Shown in pieces: positions 1 through 15,594 of a stretch of 64,000 bases of DNA. The stretch lies in NCBI GenBank assembly GCA_023630585.1, contig CM042547.1:4303768-4367767 (forward strand), read 5' to 3'. Source of the stretch: Cranoglanis bouderius (Eukaryota > Chordata > Actinopteri > Siluriformes > Cranoglanididae). The notes beneath the pieces are model-generated. The model saw only the letters and a program-made list of their open reading frames with translations, made no database searches and was not told where the DNA came from. The first letter of the stretch is position 1, and each line of letters opens with the position of its first letter. The position numbers and the translations under genes are program-made.

Positions 1-116
1 CTGATGAGTCACAGCATGATGATTTCAGCAGATCGCAACACACATCAAGAGTGCTTAATCCAGCATCAACCCTGATTCTCCTCATCCTTTCACTTGACTG
101 TTTAAATGTATTTATT

Positions 117-251
117 CCAGGGGTGTCCAATCTTATCTGGAAAGGGCCGGTGTGGGTGCAGGTTTTCATTCCAATCAAGCAGGAGCCACACCTGATTCCA
201 GTTTAATCAGTTGAGCTTGGCTTTCAATAGACTCTGGTGTGACACCCCTGG
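117..251. mobile_element. Short MITE with 11-bp terminal inverted repeats
   Basis: A 135-bp unit begins CCAGGGGTGTC and ends with the exact reverse complement GACACCCCTGG. It is flanked by TTTATT at 111-116 and again at 252-257, which fits a short target duplication. There is no coding capacity. The superfamily is uncertain; the ends resemble hAT-type non-autonomous elements of fish, but a 6-bp rather than 8-bp duplication leaves that open. Confidence 0.7.
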
Positions 252-257
252 TTTATT

Positions 258-2446
258 CATTAAAAAAAAAAATATATCCAAAATGCCAAATCAAAAATAC
301 GCTAATTGTCCATAGTGAAGTTCAGGGTAGTTGGAGAAAGATCCATGTGGGCTACTCAGAAGTTCATAATCAGTCAGTTAAGTTATGCATGACACTTGCA
401 GTTCAAAGAAGGCTTAGGCTCACCATTCACCAGATCACCAGTGGCCTTCACCTATTAACACTCACTAGTCCAACTGACTTACACACTAACTAACTTTTAT
501 TACATCCTTTACAGGTTACAGACTTTCATGCACATTTAATAAGACCTGAAGCCTAAGAACAAACTCACAGCAATATATCAGCTGAATATTCACCATTTTT
601 GCCTTATTTATTTTACAGTAGTCTAGATCATGACTACATGCCTCCTGTAGTGAGCATACTAATGATAGTTTCTTGCCATAGTGACTTTGCTTTGTGGTTA
701 GTATTGGAAAGTACGTTCAGTTATTTGACTTCAGAACAAACTTTAAATGTCATCAGTTGAACAAATGCAGTGTCTAGTTCCAGGCAAAAGCCCACACTGT
801 AGTGCAGGGAAATATACTATGAACACTGATATATGGGCAAGATTCAGAGACACACCCAGTATGTGTGCTTGCTGACCAAATACTTTGTGTGGGTTTTACT
901 CTGTGGAGATTAAGTGATAAATTATGAAAAAAAGAAAAGAAATTATTTTATTAAGCTAAAGATAAGATAACATTTTTCTTACTAATAGGCAAGAACAAAT
1001 AATAAGTTCATTTGCTAGTCCACTGAGCAAATAAAAACTCCAGTGTGCTGCCCAGCCCTATGTTTTGGTTTCCTTGAAACCAAAATATAATAATGTATGG
1101 TGAGCTGGTTAGCTAGTTGCATTAATACAGGCTAAGGAAACAAATGTATGAATGACTTTTTGGAAAGGGGTGACTTGTTGGCCATAGTCCTTATCCTCTG
1201 CTGATAAGTTTTTGATGTAGCACATGATATTTGCAGCTATGAGCTGTGGTGTTCTCTCTTTGCAAGTCTTTATCTTCCCTTGATATGTTCAACCATGAGG
1301 TGACTGTTACTTAAGGCAGTAGAGTATTACAATAGCTTTGCGCCAAAACTTTATTTTGCTCAGATTCGTCATTTCCACATACCTACATGTTCCTAATTCC
1401 TGATTGTTATCCATGCAAGCTAAATAATGTGACTAGATCTTGCCTTGGCTCATGTGTGTAGTTCAGCAGACAGATAGGTGCAGCATTGAGGTGCACCATA
1501 AAGTGTATTATGTTTAAACATAACTGCATACCAAATGGAACACTCATATCCTGCATACACTGAATGTGTGCATCTAAACTGATGCAAAACACATGCATAC
1601 ATATGCTCAATAGCAACATCATAATGAGAGAATGAGAACGTAAGATAGAAAGTAAGACAGAAAGTGAAAGGTTAGAGAGAAAGAAGAGAAAACCAGATAA
1701 CTGTATCATAATGTCCAATGTTCATTAAGCTTCACAGGTTCTAGGAAGGTTACACTTTAATGTTACAAAAAATAACATTACTGCAATGTTATGAAAACAT
1801 TATATAAAAATAAATACTTTAATATATAAAATACTAAATATGTTAGTAGGTTGCTCACACAACATTCCCAGTTGGATTTTAAAAAAAAAATAGAGAGAAA
1901 AAATTGTGCTAACATGCCTCCAATTAAAAAATGTTGTAGAAAGGTTTATAAACATCACTTAAAAAACATTCCCAAAACAAACAAACAAACAAAAAAAAAA
2001 CAGGAAACTGGATGCATGGAGCATTCTAGGAAGTAAACATTTGTAGAACAGCAGTGTTAAAAAAAAGACAAAAAACATTTTCTAACAAAATATAGAAAAA
2101 TGTTACCTGTGAAACCAGTGGGTTCTTTCTGTATACTAGATAAATGCATAAATAAATCAAGTCAACATAGGAATGCCATTATGGTCTCGATTGTAATGTT
2201 ACATTCACATCATGGTCAGCATGACAGAGCCATACTGTTGAGAATTTCCTCTTAAGAAAAGCTTCCACTATTGTGTTCATCAGGTGGTGGGGAAAATTTA
2301 GACAGCTCTGTAGTTTCAATGTTATAAAGTACATCAGAAAGCCCCTGATCACAGCTCACATATAACACCCACACAACCTAGCCAATATACAGGCACCTCT
2401 CTTTGGTCTGTCACAGTCTCACACCTCACACACCTACACCCACACA

Positions 2447-2452
<6 letters not shown>
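258..2452. other. Non-coding AT-rich stretch
   Basis: No coding region could be supported. Between about 1730 and 2120 there are scattered AACATT/TGTTA motifs and a TTCACAGGT word near both ends in opposite orientation, which might be a decayed MITE; this is weak. The remainder shows no recognisable structure. Confidence 0.4.
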
Positions 2453-2489
<37 letters not shown>

Positions 2490-2530
2490 ACACACACACA
2501 CTTACACCCACACACTCACACCCACACAAT
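2453..2530. repeat. (CA)n-rich microsatellite
   Basis: Interrupted CACACA tract with TTACAC and CCACAC variants. The small threonine/histidine frame across it is a product of the repeat. Confidence 0.9.
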
Positions 2531-4501
2531 CACATGTTTGAATCATTTATCAGATGGACCAGCTAAGGCAAACTCCCTGGAGGGCAGGACAAAAAGAAAA
2601 AGAAATTGAAAGAGTGAAATACCAGCAAGTCAGGTGGTTTCCCTTATATTAGTGCTGGACAGATGCTCCCCGGACAACTTTTTTCCCATCCCACCCCTCT
2701 CCTCTGATTCTCGGTCAAGGCTGGAACGACGGTACCATGAGTCAGCAAAGCGAGTGTATCATGTGACCATCGGGAGATCCCGCCACAGCATGGTCACATG
2801 ACTGCCTGGAAGCATCCTCTTCTTTTAAAGCTGGCTTCCCAGTAATCCAAGCCAAGCAGGAGGGGGCAAAGCAACTGTCACTATATATGTGATTGCCATG
2901 ATTAATAAGATGTGGCAGGTGCATGTATTCCAGACAGTCTGTCATTAACTTTAGGATTTCTGTACATTAGGGAAAAGCAGATTATTTGTCTCATTGCTAC
3001 ATTAATTTATAGAATAAAAGCTCTATTTTTTATACTCTATATTTTATCTATATTATCAATATATCATTATTAGAATATAACTCTTTTATAGACTTAACCA
3101 CACCCTAGGCCTAATAATATACATTTTACTCCAATCAGAATACCTATGTACTTTTAATATGCAAGATTAATAATACCAACGTATACTGTATAGTGAATGT
3201 GACTGTGTCTAGTGTGTTAAGAATGTACATATGCTGCAGCAGAAAGTTACTCTTTCAGTCACAGGACATTGTTGGTGGTGTTTCACTTTGTTGAGCCATA
3301 GCATAATGATCTTCCCTATGATTACAAATTCAATATAATGCTGTAGCAATACTATCAGTGAATGTGTTGAAGGGACCAGAAGTGTAGGGACCAGAAGTCC
3401 CTATACCTGGTTGTAATTATCTAAGGAAAGTGATGGGAGTATTGAATAAACATTAAGGGTTTTTGCCAGGCATGATGTTTGACAGAACAAATAGGCCAAG
3501 GTCATAACTACAAACAGATATGCAACTTGAGACACTAAAACACTACTGGCAGTTCTAGTACCCAGTTTAATATAACCCCCATAAAGATACAAGTTGATTT
3601 CTGCTATTTATCAGCTTTTGAAGTACACATATATTATCCAGAATTAAAAAAAAAAAAACCCTCAAGAGTTCATTTGTGTATAAATGCTCTTCTAGGAACT
3701 GTACTGTAATTGCAGTTTGGAGGAGCCTGATGTACATGCCCCCGGTCTTTTCCTGACCACTCTCACAATCACTAGAACACACTGGGTAAATCCTTTCAAT
3801 AGACCCATCCCACTTGTGGTAAGTGTTCATACTTGATTGGTCCACACTTACTGAAAGTGGTATGCAGATTTTGTAGAAGCCTGGGTTTTTCTGGGGCTTC
3901 TCTGTTTTTGCACTTACAGTAAATTGATATAAAGAGTCTTTTTTTTTTTTTTTTTTTTTAACAAAAAGTATCTGTATTGTTTTTTGCTATTACATTTTAC
4001 ATCTTGCATTTCCTTGAATAAAAACTGTGAAACTGAGACTTTAGTCTCTAATGAGTTTTAGACATTTTTGGTTATTTTTAATATTTTTTTCCCTGTACAG
4101 TTTATTTTCACTGGGATCCATGTGTTAAATGTGTTTCACAATAGCACCATGTCCTACAGCATGCTCTATTTTTAGAAATAAGTTGATGTGGGCAAACAGT
4201 ATGGTAATGGAGACTGTAGTAATTACCCTCACTGCTGATTGACTTAATGGCCCTTTCTGAATTACAGTACTCTCTTACGCTTAGAGACAAAAATATACAC
4301 AGAGAGTGAGAACACTTTCCATAGGACCACTTGAGCTGTTTTTCCAGTTGGATGCCTTGGGTTTCTGGGTTTGTGTTTTAAAGCACCATAACAAAAAAGA
4401 AAAAAAAAAAAAGAAAAAAGAAAAAAACGGCACGTTCAGGTGCATCATTTCAAACTGACTACTAAACACTGTGACTATTCATCACTGCAGCTGCAGATGT
4501 A
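2531..4501. other. Non-coding stretch with a poly-T run
   Basis: No gene recognised. A T-run lies near 3939-3959. A 12-bp word (GGGACCAGAAGT) is tandemly repeated near 3373-3398. Short minus-strand frames here lack any family resemblance. Confidence 0.4.
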
Positions 4502-5007
4502 CAGTACTGTGCAAAAGTTTTAGGCACCCTATTTTTTTTTTTTAGTACAAACTTTGTTATAGATTTTTTATTTTATGATTTCTACATTTTCAAGTTTTCT
4601 AAAACAAAATTCAATGTTAAATGTTTGTATGTGATTAAAGAAAGCAGCATATTACATAAGAGACACTTTTCAGACAAAAAACACAATGAAGGCTGCTGGG
4701 TTTTGCTGCAAAAATAAGAAGCGAGTGTGAAAGTCAAAGTCTCCAGAAGAACTGTGGCTGGTTCTGCAAGATGCTCAATAAAACTTACCAGCTCATTTCC
4801 TTATAAAACTGCACACATTGTACTGGAGACTATTATTTTTATTTTTATTTTTTTGTCAAACCAAATATTGACTTTGTTTCATTTACTACTGTTTACTGCT
4901 CTTTACAGTATTTTTTTAAAGGTAGTAACATTTAATTTCAGTATTTTTAAGTCATCTTTGCTCTACAGCATTTCTTTGCATGTGCGTAAAACTATTGCAC
5001 AGTACTT
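4502..5007. mobile_element. Tc1-derived MITE (CAGTACTGTGCAAAAG family), copy 1
   Basis: The left end CAGTACTGTGCAAAAG follows a TA. The right end is a degenerate reverse complement (TTGCACAGTACT) followed by TTA. The interior holds a remnant reading RTVAGSARCSIKLTS, resembling a piece of a Tc1-type transposase, and little else. The copy at 13087-13437 shares its ends and this inner segment, so both descend from one internally deleted element. Confidence 0.8.
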
Positions 5008-5597
5008 TACATCACATTTACACCTCACACATGATTAATGGATATATGAATTTCTCCTAATTATTTTGAATAGTTTTTCTCATTGCTTAATTAAACACTG
5101 TGATGCTCATCTGTTGCATTAGTGTCAAATGGAAACACTTATAATTTTTGAGGAGAAATATTATCATATCCAGTGTGGCAATCTCCTTTACTAAAACAAA
5201 TCTTACAAAATATGAGATAGAGTATATATAGCGCGTGTATGTGATCATAGAAATATACCTTGCTTATTTATCATTTTACACCCTACTTCTAGTTATATAT
5301 TTACATATTAGTATGAGATTCTTCTTCTTTAAGTGTGCACCAAGCAGCATGGCTGGTCCTGGTGTCTGGCTTAGTGATTGGGTGTGTAAAACACACCACC
5401 CAAGTAAAGCAGACACAAAGCCAGTAGAAGAAGGCCAGCAGGTTTCTGCTAATTACCAAAGCTCAGAGAGTGTAGCGTTCCCAAAGTAGTCTCACATCAC
5501 CACACATCAATAATGTAGAGTGCTGTTATTCAAAGCCTGGCCCAGCCAGCCAGACAGAATCAGACCATTCACCATGGACCAAACCTAAAATGTTCTT

Positions 5598-5600
<3 letters not shown>
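5008..5600. other. Non-coding stretch
   Basis: No coding or repeat structure recognised beyond AT-rich sequence; a (CT)n tract follows immediately. Confidence 0.4.

Positions 5601-5654
<54 letters not shown>
5601..5654. repeat. (CT)n microsatellite
   Basis: Uninterrupted CT dinucleotides followed by a short CTGTCT variant. Confidence 0.95.
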
Positions 5655-6637
5655 AGCTTTAAATTAGCTATCACTCAGCCATTCGTTCTATAATGTGAAA
5701 ATGACAAATTACTCTTTTATCTGCCCACATTTATGGATGATTATCTTCATTTAAGGGAACACAGTGCAACTCTAGAAACACCAAAGTGATCTTTAGGCAA
5801 AAGCTCAACCATTCTAAGGGCATTAAAACAATAGGCTGCTTGTTTTCAGTATTGGATTATTTATTAATGATTCTTCCAAATGCATTTCTAAATGGATATA
5901 TGGCTAAATAGTATGTTAAATAATTGAAACAAATCTTTACTAGTATATTAAATGAGTATATTTGCCAAGTCATGAATAAAATGTGTTACACATACTAACT
6001 TGTTTCGTTTTAAACTGTTTTACTGTTAATAATATGTTAATACTATTGTGTTTATTGTATGAAGTGTGATACTGGTGGATGGATTATACTGTAAGTCACT
6101 TTGAACCACAGTACTTTGAAACCAACATTTACAAATGAATGAATTAATCTGTGAGTGAAAAGGGGGTATTATTGCTGTGATATGCATATGCCAGGAAATA
6201 AGAGTGGCAGAAATGGATTATCTAGAAATAGAGATGCTATTCATTTTTTGCATGTGAGAAAGAAAGGCTTAGTATTAAGGTCACTTTGTCTTAAGTGACT
6301 CTCTCATTATACTGTAGAGCATCCAAGGCCACCAGGAGGACACAGAGGAAATATGGGTGAACAGAAGATGAAATGCAGAGGCACAAAGAATCCATCCATC
6401 AACAAGTTCATTAGTCTTTGTGCAGTATCCAGCTGAATGGAACTCGGGTACTCTTGAAATTAACTAGATTGTGTTTTAAGATCTGTCATGCCATGACAAC
6501 AAAGTAATACTTACTATAAGTACCCAAAGCACCATCACTTCAGTTCCTTGGACCTACTGTCCGAGTGCCTATTGGGTCAGCGGTTCCAAATGACAGGGAA
6601 CCCTGGAGGTTTTTCAAGGTTCACAGAACCACAGTTA
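5655..6637. other. Non-coding stretch before the first Tc1 element
   Basis: No supported gene. The stretch ends at the TA dinucleotide (6636-6637) used as target by the Tc1 element that follows. Confidence 0.4.
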
Positions 6638-8084
<1,447 letters not shown>

Positions 8085-8115
8085 TACTTACATAACTATA
8101 ATTCTGTTTCACTGC

Positions 8116-9205
8116 TCTTAACTGTCAGGGGTGCTGTTTTAACACCTGGATTGTAAGGTAAGGTATGAGGCAGGACACAAGTGCATGAACTTAGCATGTT
8201 TATTAAGGGTAATTCAGTACGTCTCATCATTAATCATAGCATTGGTCCAACCACAAGGTGGCATTGTTAAAGAGGGATAATCCATAATACCAAAATAAAA
8301 ACAGAAATAAGGTCAAAACCAAGAGAGAAACAAGGAGAAACAAGCTTAGAAACATACATTAAATGAACGACACATCAAAAACTTGCACGCTGAGCTGAGA
8401 GATGTGCTGTGTGCTGATGGGATTTGTGACAGAGCCCTCCTTTAAGGTGTGGCTCTTGAAGCACCAGAAAGTGAATAGAGGAGGTCCTGGACCCCAGGAG
8501 GAGCAATTTCCGGTGCAAAGGTGAAGAAGTAGGGAGCAAAGACCGGCAGGTGGTGGAGAGACAACTATGTGCGCTGAATAGTTAGGAGGAGGCAGTGAAA
8601 TTACGACATTCTCTGAAGAATCAAGAGTAGGTGGAGCAACAACCATGATGACAGCAGGTGGCAGAGAAACAATGTGGTCAAAGCCTGGAGACAGAGAGTT
8701 GGTGACATTGGGAGGCAGATAGACGAACACATTGGCGTCATTGGGAGGCAGAGAAATGATGTCATGGAAACTTGGAGGAGGTAGATTAACTATGTTATTT
8801 GTGAAGTTAGGAAGCAGAGCAAAGATGTCATCCTTGCAGGCAGGTAGAGGAGCAAAGATGTCATCCATGAAGGCACATGGTGGAGCAATGTCCTCAGTGA
8901 AGTCTGGCAGCAGAGCCCAGAGCAACTTTCTTGGTGGAACCTGCGAGCGGAGTAACATCTTTTGTGGAGCCTGGGAGTGGAGTGACATCCTTGGTGGAGC
9001 ATGGGAGTGGAACAACATCCTCAACAGAAGCCTCCTGCAGGGCTGGAGAGGCTTCAGCATTGGACTCCTGCAGGACAGGAGAGGCTTTGATGCTGGCCTC
9101 ATGCAATGCTGGAGAGGCTTCTGCCCTGGTCTCATGCAGGGCAAATTGACTTACATGTAACACTTTAAGGTTACTCACAAATTTGGGATACACAATCATT
9201 AGCCA
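8116..9205 (-). mobile_element. LTR-type retroelement remnant with repeat-rich ORF
   Basis: On the minus strand a purine-rich stretch containing GGAGGGCTC (about 8432-8442) is followed by TGTCACAAATCCC. That matches a polypurine tract leading into a 3' LTR, and the 58-61 kb LTR element has the same GGAGGG..CTC before its LTR. The presumed LTR runs down to roughly 8116-8160 and carries an AATAAA-like signal on the minus strand near 8200. Upstream lie repeat-rich coding remnants. No matching 5' LTR was found, so the copy is truncated. Family membership is inferred. Confidence 0.5.
8432..9199 (-). pseudogene. Degenerate repeat ORF of the LTR-type remnant
   Basis: No function is recognised. One minus-strand frame (8894-9199) carries three to four 11-residue units of the form SPALHEASIKA / SPVLQESNAEA / SPALQEASVED, then a VTPLPGSTKD repeat. 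A second frame (down to 8359) continues as proline/leucine-rich units of the form DI.SLPP and ends near WGPGPP. Both frames look like degenerate tandem repeats that shifted frame. The overall design, short acidic/alanine repeats ending in a GPP tail next to a polypurine tract, resembles the ORFs at 45.8-47.2 kb and 58.7-61.2 kb. Plus-strand frames over the same bases are shadows. Confidence 0.45.
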
Positions 9206-11123
<1,918 letters not shown>

Positions 11124-12514
11124 CAGTGGGGGAAAAAAGTATTTGATCCCCTACTGATTTTGTACGTTTGCCCACTGACAAAGAAATGATCAGTCTATAT
11201 TAATGGTAGGTGTATTTTAACAGTGAGAGACAGAATAACAACAAAAAAATCCAGAAAAACGCATTTCAAAAAAGTTATAAATTGATTTGCATTTTAATGA
11301 GGGAAATAAGTATTTGATCCCCTATCAGTCAGCAAGATTTCTGGCTCCCATGTGTCTTTTACACAGGTAATGAGCTGAGATTAGGAGCACTCTCTTAAAG
11401 GGAGTGCTCCTAATCTCTATTTGTTACCTGTAAAAAGACACCTGTCCACAGAAGCAATCAATCAATCAGATTCCAAACTCTCCACCATGGCCAAGACCAA
11501 AGAGCTGTCCAAGGATGTCAGGGACAAGATTGTAGACCTACACAAGGCTGGATTGGGCTACAAGACCATCACCAAGCACCTTGGTGAGAAGGTGACAACA
11601 GTTGGTGCGATTATTCGCAAATGGAAGAAACTGTCAGTCTCCCTCAGTCTGGGGCTCCATGCAAGATCTCACCTCGTGGAGTTTCAATGATCATGAGCAC
11701 GGTGAGGAATAAGCCCAGAACTACACGGGAGGATCTTGTTAATGATCTCAAGGCAGCTGGGACCATAGTCACCAAGAAAAAAATTGGTAACACACTATGC
11801 CGTGAAGGACTGAAATCCTGCAGCGTCCACAAGGTCCCCCTGCTCAAGAAAGCACATGTAGAGACCTGTCTGAAGTTTGCCTGAATGATTCAGAGGAGAA
11901 CTGGGTGAAAGTGTTGTGGTCAGGTGTGGTCAGAGCTCTTTGGCATCAACTCAACTCGCCGTGTTTGGAGGAGGAGGAATGCTGCCTATGACCGCAAGTC
12001 ATAACGTCATCCCCACCGTCAAACATGGAGGTGGGAACATTATGCTTTGGGGGTGTTTTTCTGCTAAGGGGGCAGGACAACTGCACTGCATCAAAGGGAC
12101 AATGGACGGGGCCATGTACCATCAAATCTTGGGTGAGAACCTCCTTCCCTCAGCCAGGGCATTGAAAATGACCTTAATGACTTGGAGAGGATCTGCAAAG
12201 AGGAGTGGGACAAAATTCCTCCTGAGATGCATGCAAACCTGGTGGCCAACTACAAGAAACATCTGACCTCTGTGATTGCCAACAAGGGTTTTGCCAGCAA
12301 GTACTAAGTCGAAGGGGTCAAATACTTATTCCCCTCATTAAAATGCAAATCAATTTATAACTTTTTTGAAATGCGTTTTTCTGGATTTTTTTGTTGTTAT
12401 TCTGTCTCTCACTGCTAAAATACACCTACCATTAAAATCATAGACTGATAATTTCTTTGTCAGTGGGCAAACGTTCAAAATCAGCAGGGGATCAAATACT
12501 TTTTTCCCCCACTG
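11124..12514 (+). mobile_element. Tc1-type DNA transposon, internally deleted (family B)
   Basis: It starts CAGTGGGGGAAAAAAGTATT and ends with the inverted AATACTTTTTTCCCCCACTG, flanked by TA at 11122-11123 and 12515-12516. Inverted similarity reaches about 200 bp inward. Inside the 5' leader, 11377-11417 forms a near-perfect hairpin (GAGATTAGGAGCACTC and its complement). Length is 1391 bp, shorter than an intact relative, because of an internal deletion. Confidence 0.93.
11487..12307 (+). pseudogene. Tc1-type transposase, broken (family B)
   Basis: The start is the ATG of [16 protein letters not shown]. The N-terminal helix-turn-helix ([16 protein letters not shown]) is followed by IIRKWKK, then a frameshift. 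In the frame of 11621 the text resumes as [18 protein letters not shown] and ends at CLKFA*. The middle, including the first catalytic region, is disrupted. In the frame of 11916 the stretch [21 protein letters not shown] is the usual glycine-rich block. The sequence then jumps from the SARALKM region directly to the C-terminal tail ending GFASKY, so the second and third catalytic regions are both missing. Confidence 0.88.
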
Positions 12515-13086
12515 TATAGGAAGTTCCAAGATCGCATGTGCAGTAAAAATAATTAAAGTGACAGAGTATTAGGTATTTATAGTAAATACTACATCACTGT
12601 CATATCATGATTTTGTGGGAGGTTTGGCACACGCACCAGGGGATATTTGAGTGTTAAAACACCCCCCCTGGTAGTTAAGAGGGGTGAAATAGAGCTAAAA
12701 TTCTTAGTTCCTGACCATAACAACAGGGTTACATGGAGCAACAGGATTTATTTTTTATCATTTGAATTTGACTGCTCCTATGATCTGATCTGCTGAGATC
12801 ATCACACTGTGACTCATCAGAGCTACACTGCTTCAACTGATCTCAGATCTGTGCTGATGTCATCAGACTTCCCTAATCACAATTACATTATATTTCTATG
12901 ATTTAAGCCAACAGCTTGCTTGCTAGTCAGCTTGCTACTTATTTTCAGAATAAGAGTTGAATATAATAGGCCTGATGAATATCTTGAATCTGATGACTGA
13001 ATCTATTGAAGATGTATGGACTATTTATAATCATAATCATGAATATTATATCTGCTAACTGAAGCCACCTACTGTACATTTCAGTA
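12515..13086. other. Non-coding stretch
   Basis: No gene or repeat recognised. A run of seven to eight Cs lies near 12662. Confidence 0.35.
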
Positions 13087-13437
13087 CAGTACTGTGCAAA
13101 AGTTTTAGGCACCCTCTTTTTTTTTAGTACAAACTTGGTTATAGATAAGAAAGTCAAAGTCTCCAGAAGAACTGTGGCTGGTTCTGCAAGATGCTCAATA
13201 AAACTGACCAGCTAATTTCCTTATAAAACTGCACAAATTGTAGCATATACTACTATTTTTATTTTATTTATTTATTTTTTTGTCACACCAAATATTGACT
13301 TTGTTTCATTTACTACTGTTTACTGCTCTTTATGGTATTTTTTTTTTTAAATGTAGAAACATTTAATTTCATTATTTTGAAGGCATTTTGCTTTACAGAA
13401 AAGATTTGCATGTGCCTAAAATGTTTGCACAATACTA
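13087..13437. mobile_element. Tc1-derived MITE (CAGTACTGTGCAAAAG family), copy 2
   Basis: It begins CAGTACTGTGCAAAAG after TA (13085-13086) and ends in a degenerate inverted copy (TTTGCACAATACTA) before TA. It shares the inner block around 13150-13230 (AGTCTCCAGAAGAACTGTGG) and the TTTACTACTGTTTACTGCTC block with the copy at 4502-5007, but is 155 bp shorter because it lacks the stretch just after the left end. Confidence 0.85.
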
Positions 13438-13833
13438 TATGCCATATTTGCTGTAACAGTTAATCACTTTTAAAAATCTTATGCTGGAAAACCTAGTTTT
13501 ATTTTCATTCAGGGAATGCTGCTTAGAAATATTGGGCAAGTAGCCTGTATCACTCCAAAGATGTGCTTTATAGTTGTCCCATGGGGCCACTGCACAGTAA
13601 ACGATACTTTCTAAGGATGTACAAGTCATGGATGTCTGGGCTGTACCACCTGTGTCCTCCCAGGGGATTTCAAAACCACATCAGCACCAGATTGGCTGGG
13701 CCAAACAGGGAGTGGAATGGGCTCCTACTGCCCCTACCCAAGGGTCCTTACTGGGCCTGTCTGGAGCAAGCCACACAAATCATAGGCTGACTGGCAACTG
13801 GCCAAACAATTACAGTAATTACAGAGGACAAAG
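13438..13833. other. Non-coding stretch
   Basis: Overlapping short frames on both strands (for example 13628-13915) run into a GA-repeat and show no family resemblance. No gene is supported. Confidence 0.35.
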
Positions 13834-13834
13834 C

Positions 13835-13872
<38 letters not shown>

Positions 13873-13912
13873 GAGAGAGAGGGGGAGAGATATTGAGGGA
13901 GAGAGAGAGAAT
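13834..13912. repeat. (GA)n microsatellite, interrupted
   Basis: GAGAGA tract with GGGAGA and ATTGAGG interruptions. Confidence 0.95.
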
Positions 13913-14303
13913 TAGAAGCACACATGTCTACTTACTGATACCGCATAGTTCACATCCTCATCTTGTAAATGAGATCACCAGACTTGTAACTTCTGCCAGA
14001 CTTAGCCAGTAAAGGAGTCTGCCCCTGCTTTTAGTCACACACCATCCATCCAAACTTCTCTCCAAAGACTCTGTCTCCATGCACATGTACAGTGACATTA
14101 TAACATGATGCAGCATCATGGTATGGGTCAGTGTGATTGCAGGCTTTGGTGATTACATGGACGCAGATCTTAAATCTAAGATCCATCCAATGGGTTGAGT
14201 CAAAATTCTGCACTTGCGGTGGCTCTTTTGTGAGCTACAACCAAATAAACAATACTCACAGCTACCAAATACCAAAACCTAAAAAAACAAAAGCAAAACT
14301 TGA

Positions 14304-14305
<2 letters not shown>
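13913..14305. other. Non-coding stretch
   Basis: No recognised feature before the GATA repeat. Confidence 0.35.

Positions 14306-14374
<69 letters not shown>
14306..14374. repeat. (GATA)n tetranucleotide microsatellite
   Basis: About seventeen GATA units. The last TA of the array (14373-14374) is the left target site of the Tc1 element that follows, so the transposon inserted into or at the edge of the repeat. Confidence 0.95.
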
Positions 14375-14376
<2 letters not shown>

Positions 14377-15592
14377 GTGCTGTGAAAAAGTATTTCTGGT
14401 TTCTTCTATTTTTGTGTATATCTCAGTTTTATAATACAGTTTTTATTTGTTTATTTTTTTTATTGAAGCAAAAAAAGTTATCCAACACCTATCACCAATA
14501 TGAAAAACTAATTGCACCCTGATACTTAAACTCTGGTTGTGCCACCTTTAGCAGCAATAACTGCAACCAAACACTTCCGATAACTGGAGATCAGTCTTTC
14601 ACTTACTTTTAAGACTAGGACTTATTGCTATGCTTTGGATCATTGTCTTGCTGCATAATCCAGTTGCGCTTGAGTTTAAACTTACGGACTGAAGACCTGA
14701 CATTCTCCTTTAGGATTTTCTGGTAGAGAGCAGAATTCATGTTTCCCTCAATTATTGCAAGTTGCCCAGGCCCTGAAGCAGCAAAGCATCCCCACACCAT
14801 CACACACACCACCATGTTTGACTGTAGGTATGACATTCTTTTTGTGGAATTCTGTGTTTGCTTTTCACCAGATGTAACAGGACCCCTGTCTTCCAAACAG
14901 TTCCACTTTCAACTCATCAATCCACAGAACATTCTCCCAAAAGGTTTGAGGATCATCCTTGTCCTTGGCTCTTATGTGACTTCCTGGATGAGTGTTATGG
15001 TAGTTGTTGTGATCTTGGAGGAATTTTTGAAGGTCAGCCACTTCTGGGAAGGTTCACTACCGTGCCGAGTTTTTCCATGTGGAGATAATGGCTCTCACTG
15101 TGGTTCTTTGGAGCCCAGAGCCTTTGAAATAGCTTTGTAACCCTTCCCAGACTGATGTATTTCAATCATCTTCTTCCACATAATTTCTGGAATTTCTTTC
15201 AATTTTGGCATAGTGTGTTACTGGGTAAGACCTTTTAACCAACTTCATGCTGTTGAAAAAGTTCTATTTAAGTGTTGATTTGATTGAACAGGGTTTGCAG
15301 TAATCAGGCCTGGTTGTGTCTAGTCCAGCTGAACCCCATTATGAATGTAGTTTCATAGATTTGGGGAATTAGTAACTACAGGGGCAAATACATTTTCACA
15401 CAGGCCCAGATGGTATTGGATAACGTTTTTGCTTCAATAAATAACATTATCCTTTAAAAACTGTATTTTGTGTTTACTCAGGTTGCCTTTGTTTTATCTT
15501 AGATTTAGTTTTAATTTCTGAAACAATTTAGTATGAGATATACACAAAAACAGAAGAAATCAGGTTGGGGCAAATAGTTTTTCACAGCATTG
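14375..15592 (-). mobile_element. Tc1-type DNA transposon, internally deleted (family A, copy 2)
   Basis: Inverted ends GAGTGCTGTGAAAAAGTATT and TAGTTTTTCACAGCATTG lie between TA at 14373-14374 and 15593-15594. It is a minus-strand relative of 6638-8084. It carries the same internal deletion junction: in both, the second catalytic region (QQDND.KH, then ...AATAAGTCC or GAGTAAGTCC) runs at once into AGTAAGTGAAAGACTGATC of the C-terminal tail. That points to amplification of one already-deleted copy. Length is 1218 bp. Confidence 0.92.
14526..15211 (-). pseudogene. Tc1-type transposase, broken (family A, copy 2)
   Basis: Read on the minus strand, the start codon lies at 15211 (ATGCCAAAATTGAAAG, as in copy 1) and the terminal stop at 14526. 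The region near 14615-14896 gives [18 protein letters not shown] and the second catalytic Asp (QQDNDPKHSNKS) and then stops. The N-terminal DNA-binding half is frameshifted and shortened relative to copy 1. The third catalytic residue has been deleted, as in copy 1. The protein is non-functional, although the terminal repeats could still be mobilised by an intact enzyme elsewhere. Confidence 0.88.
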
Positions 15593-15594
15593 TA

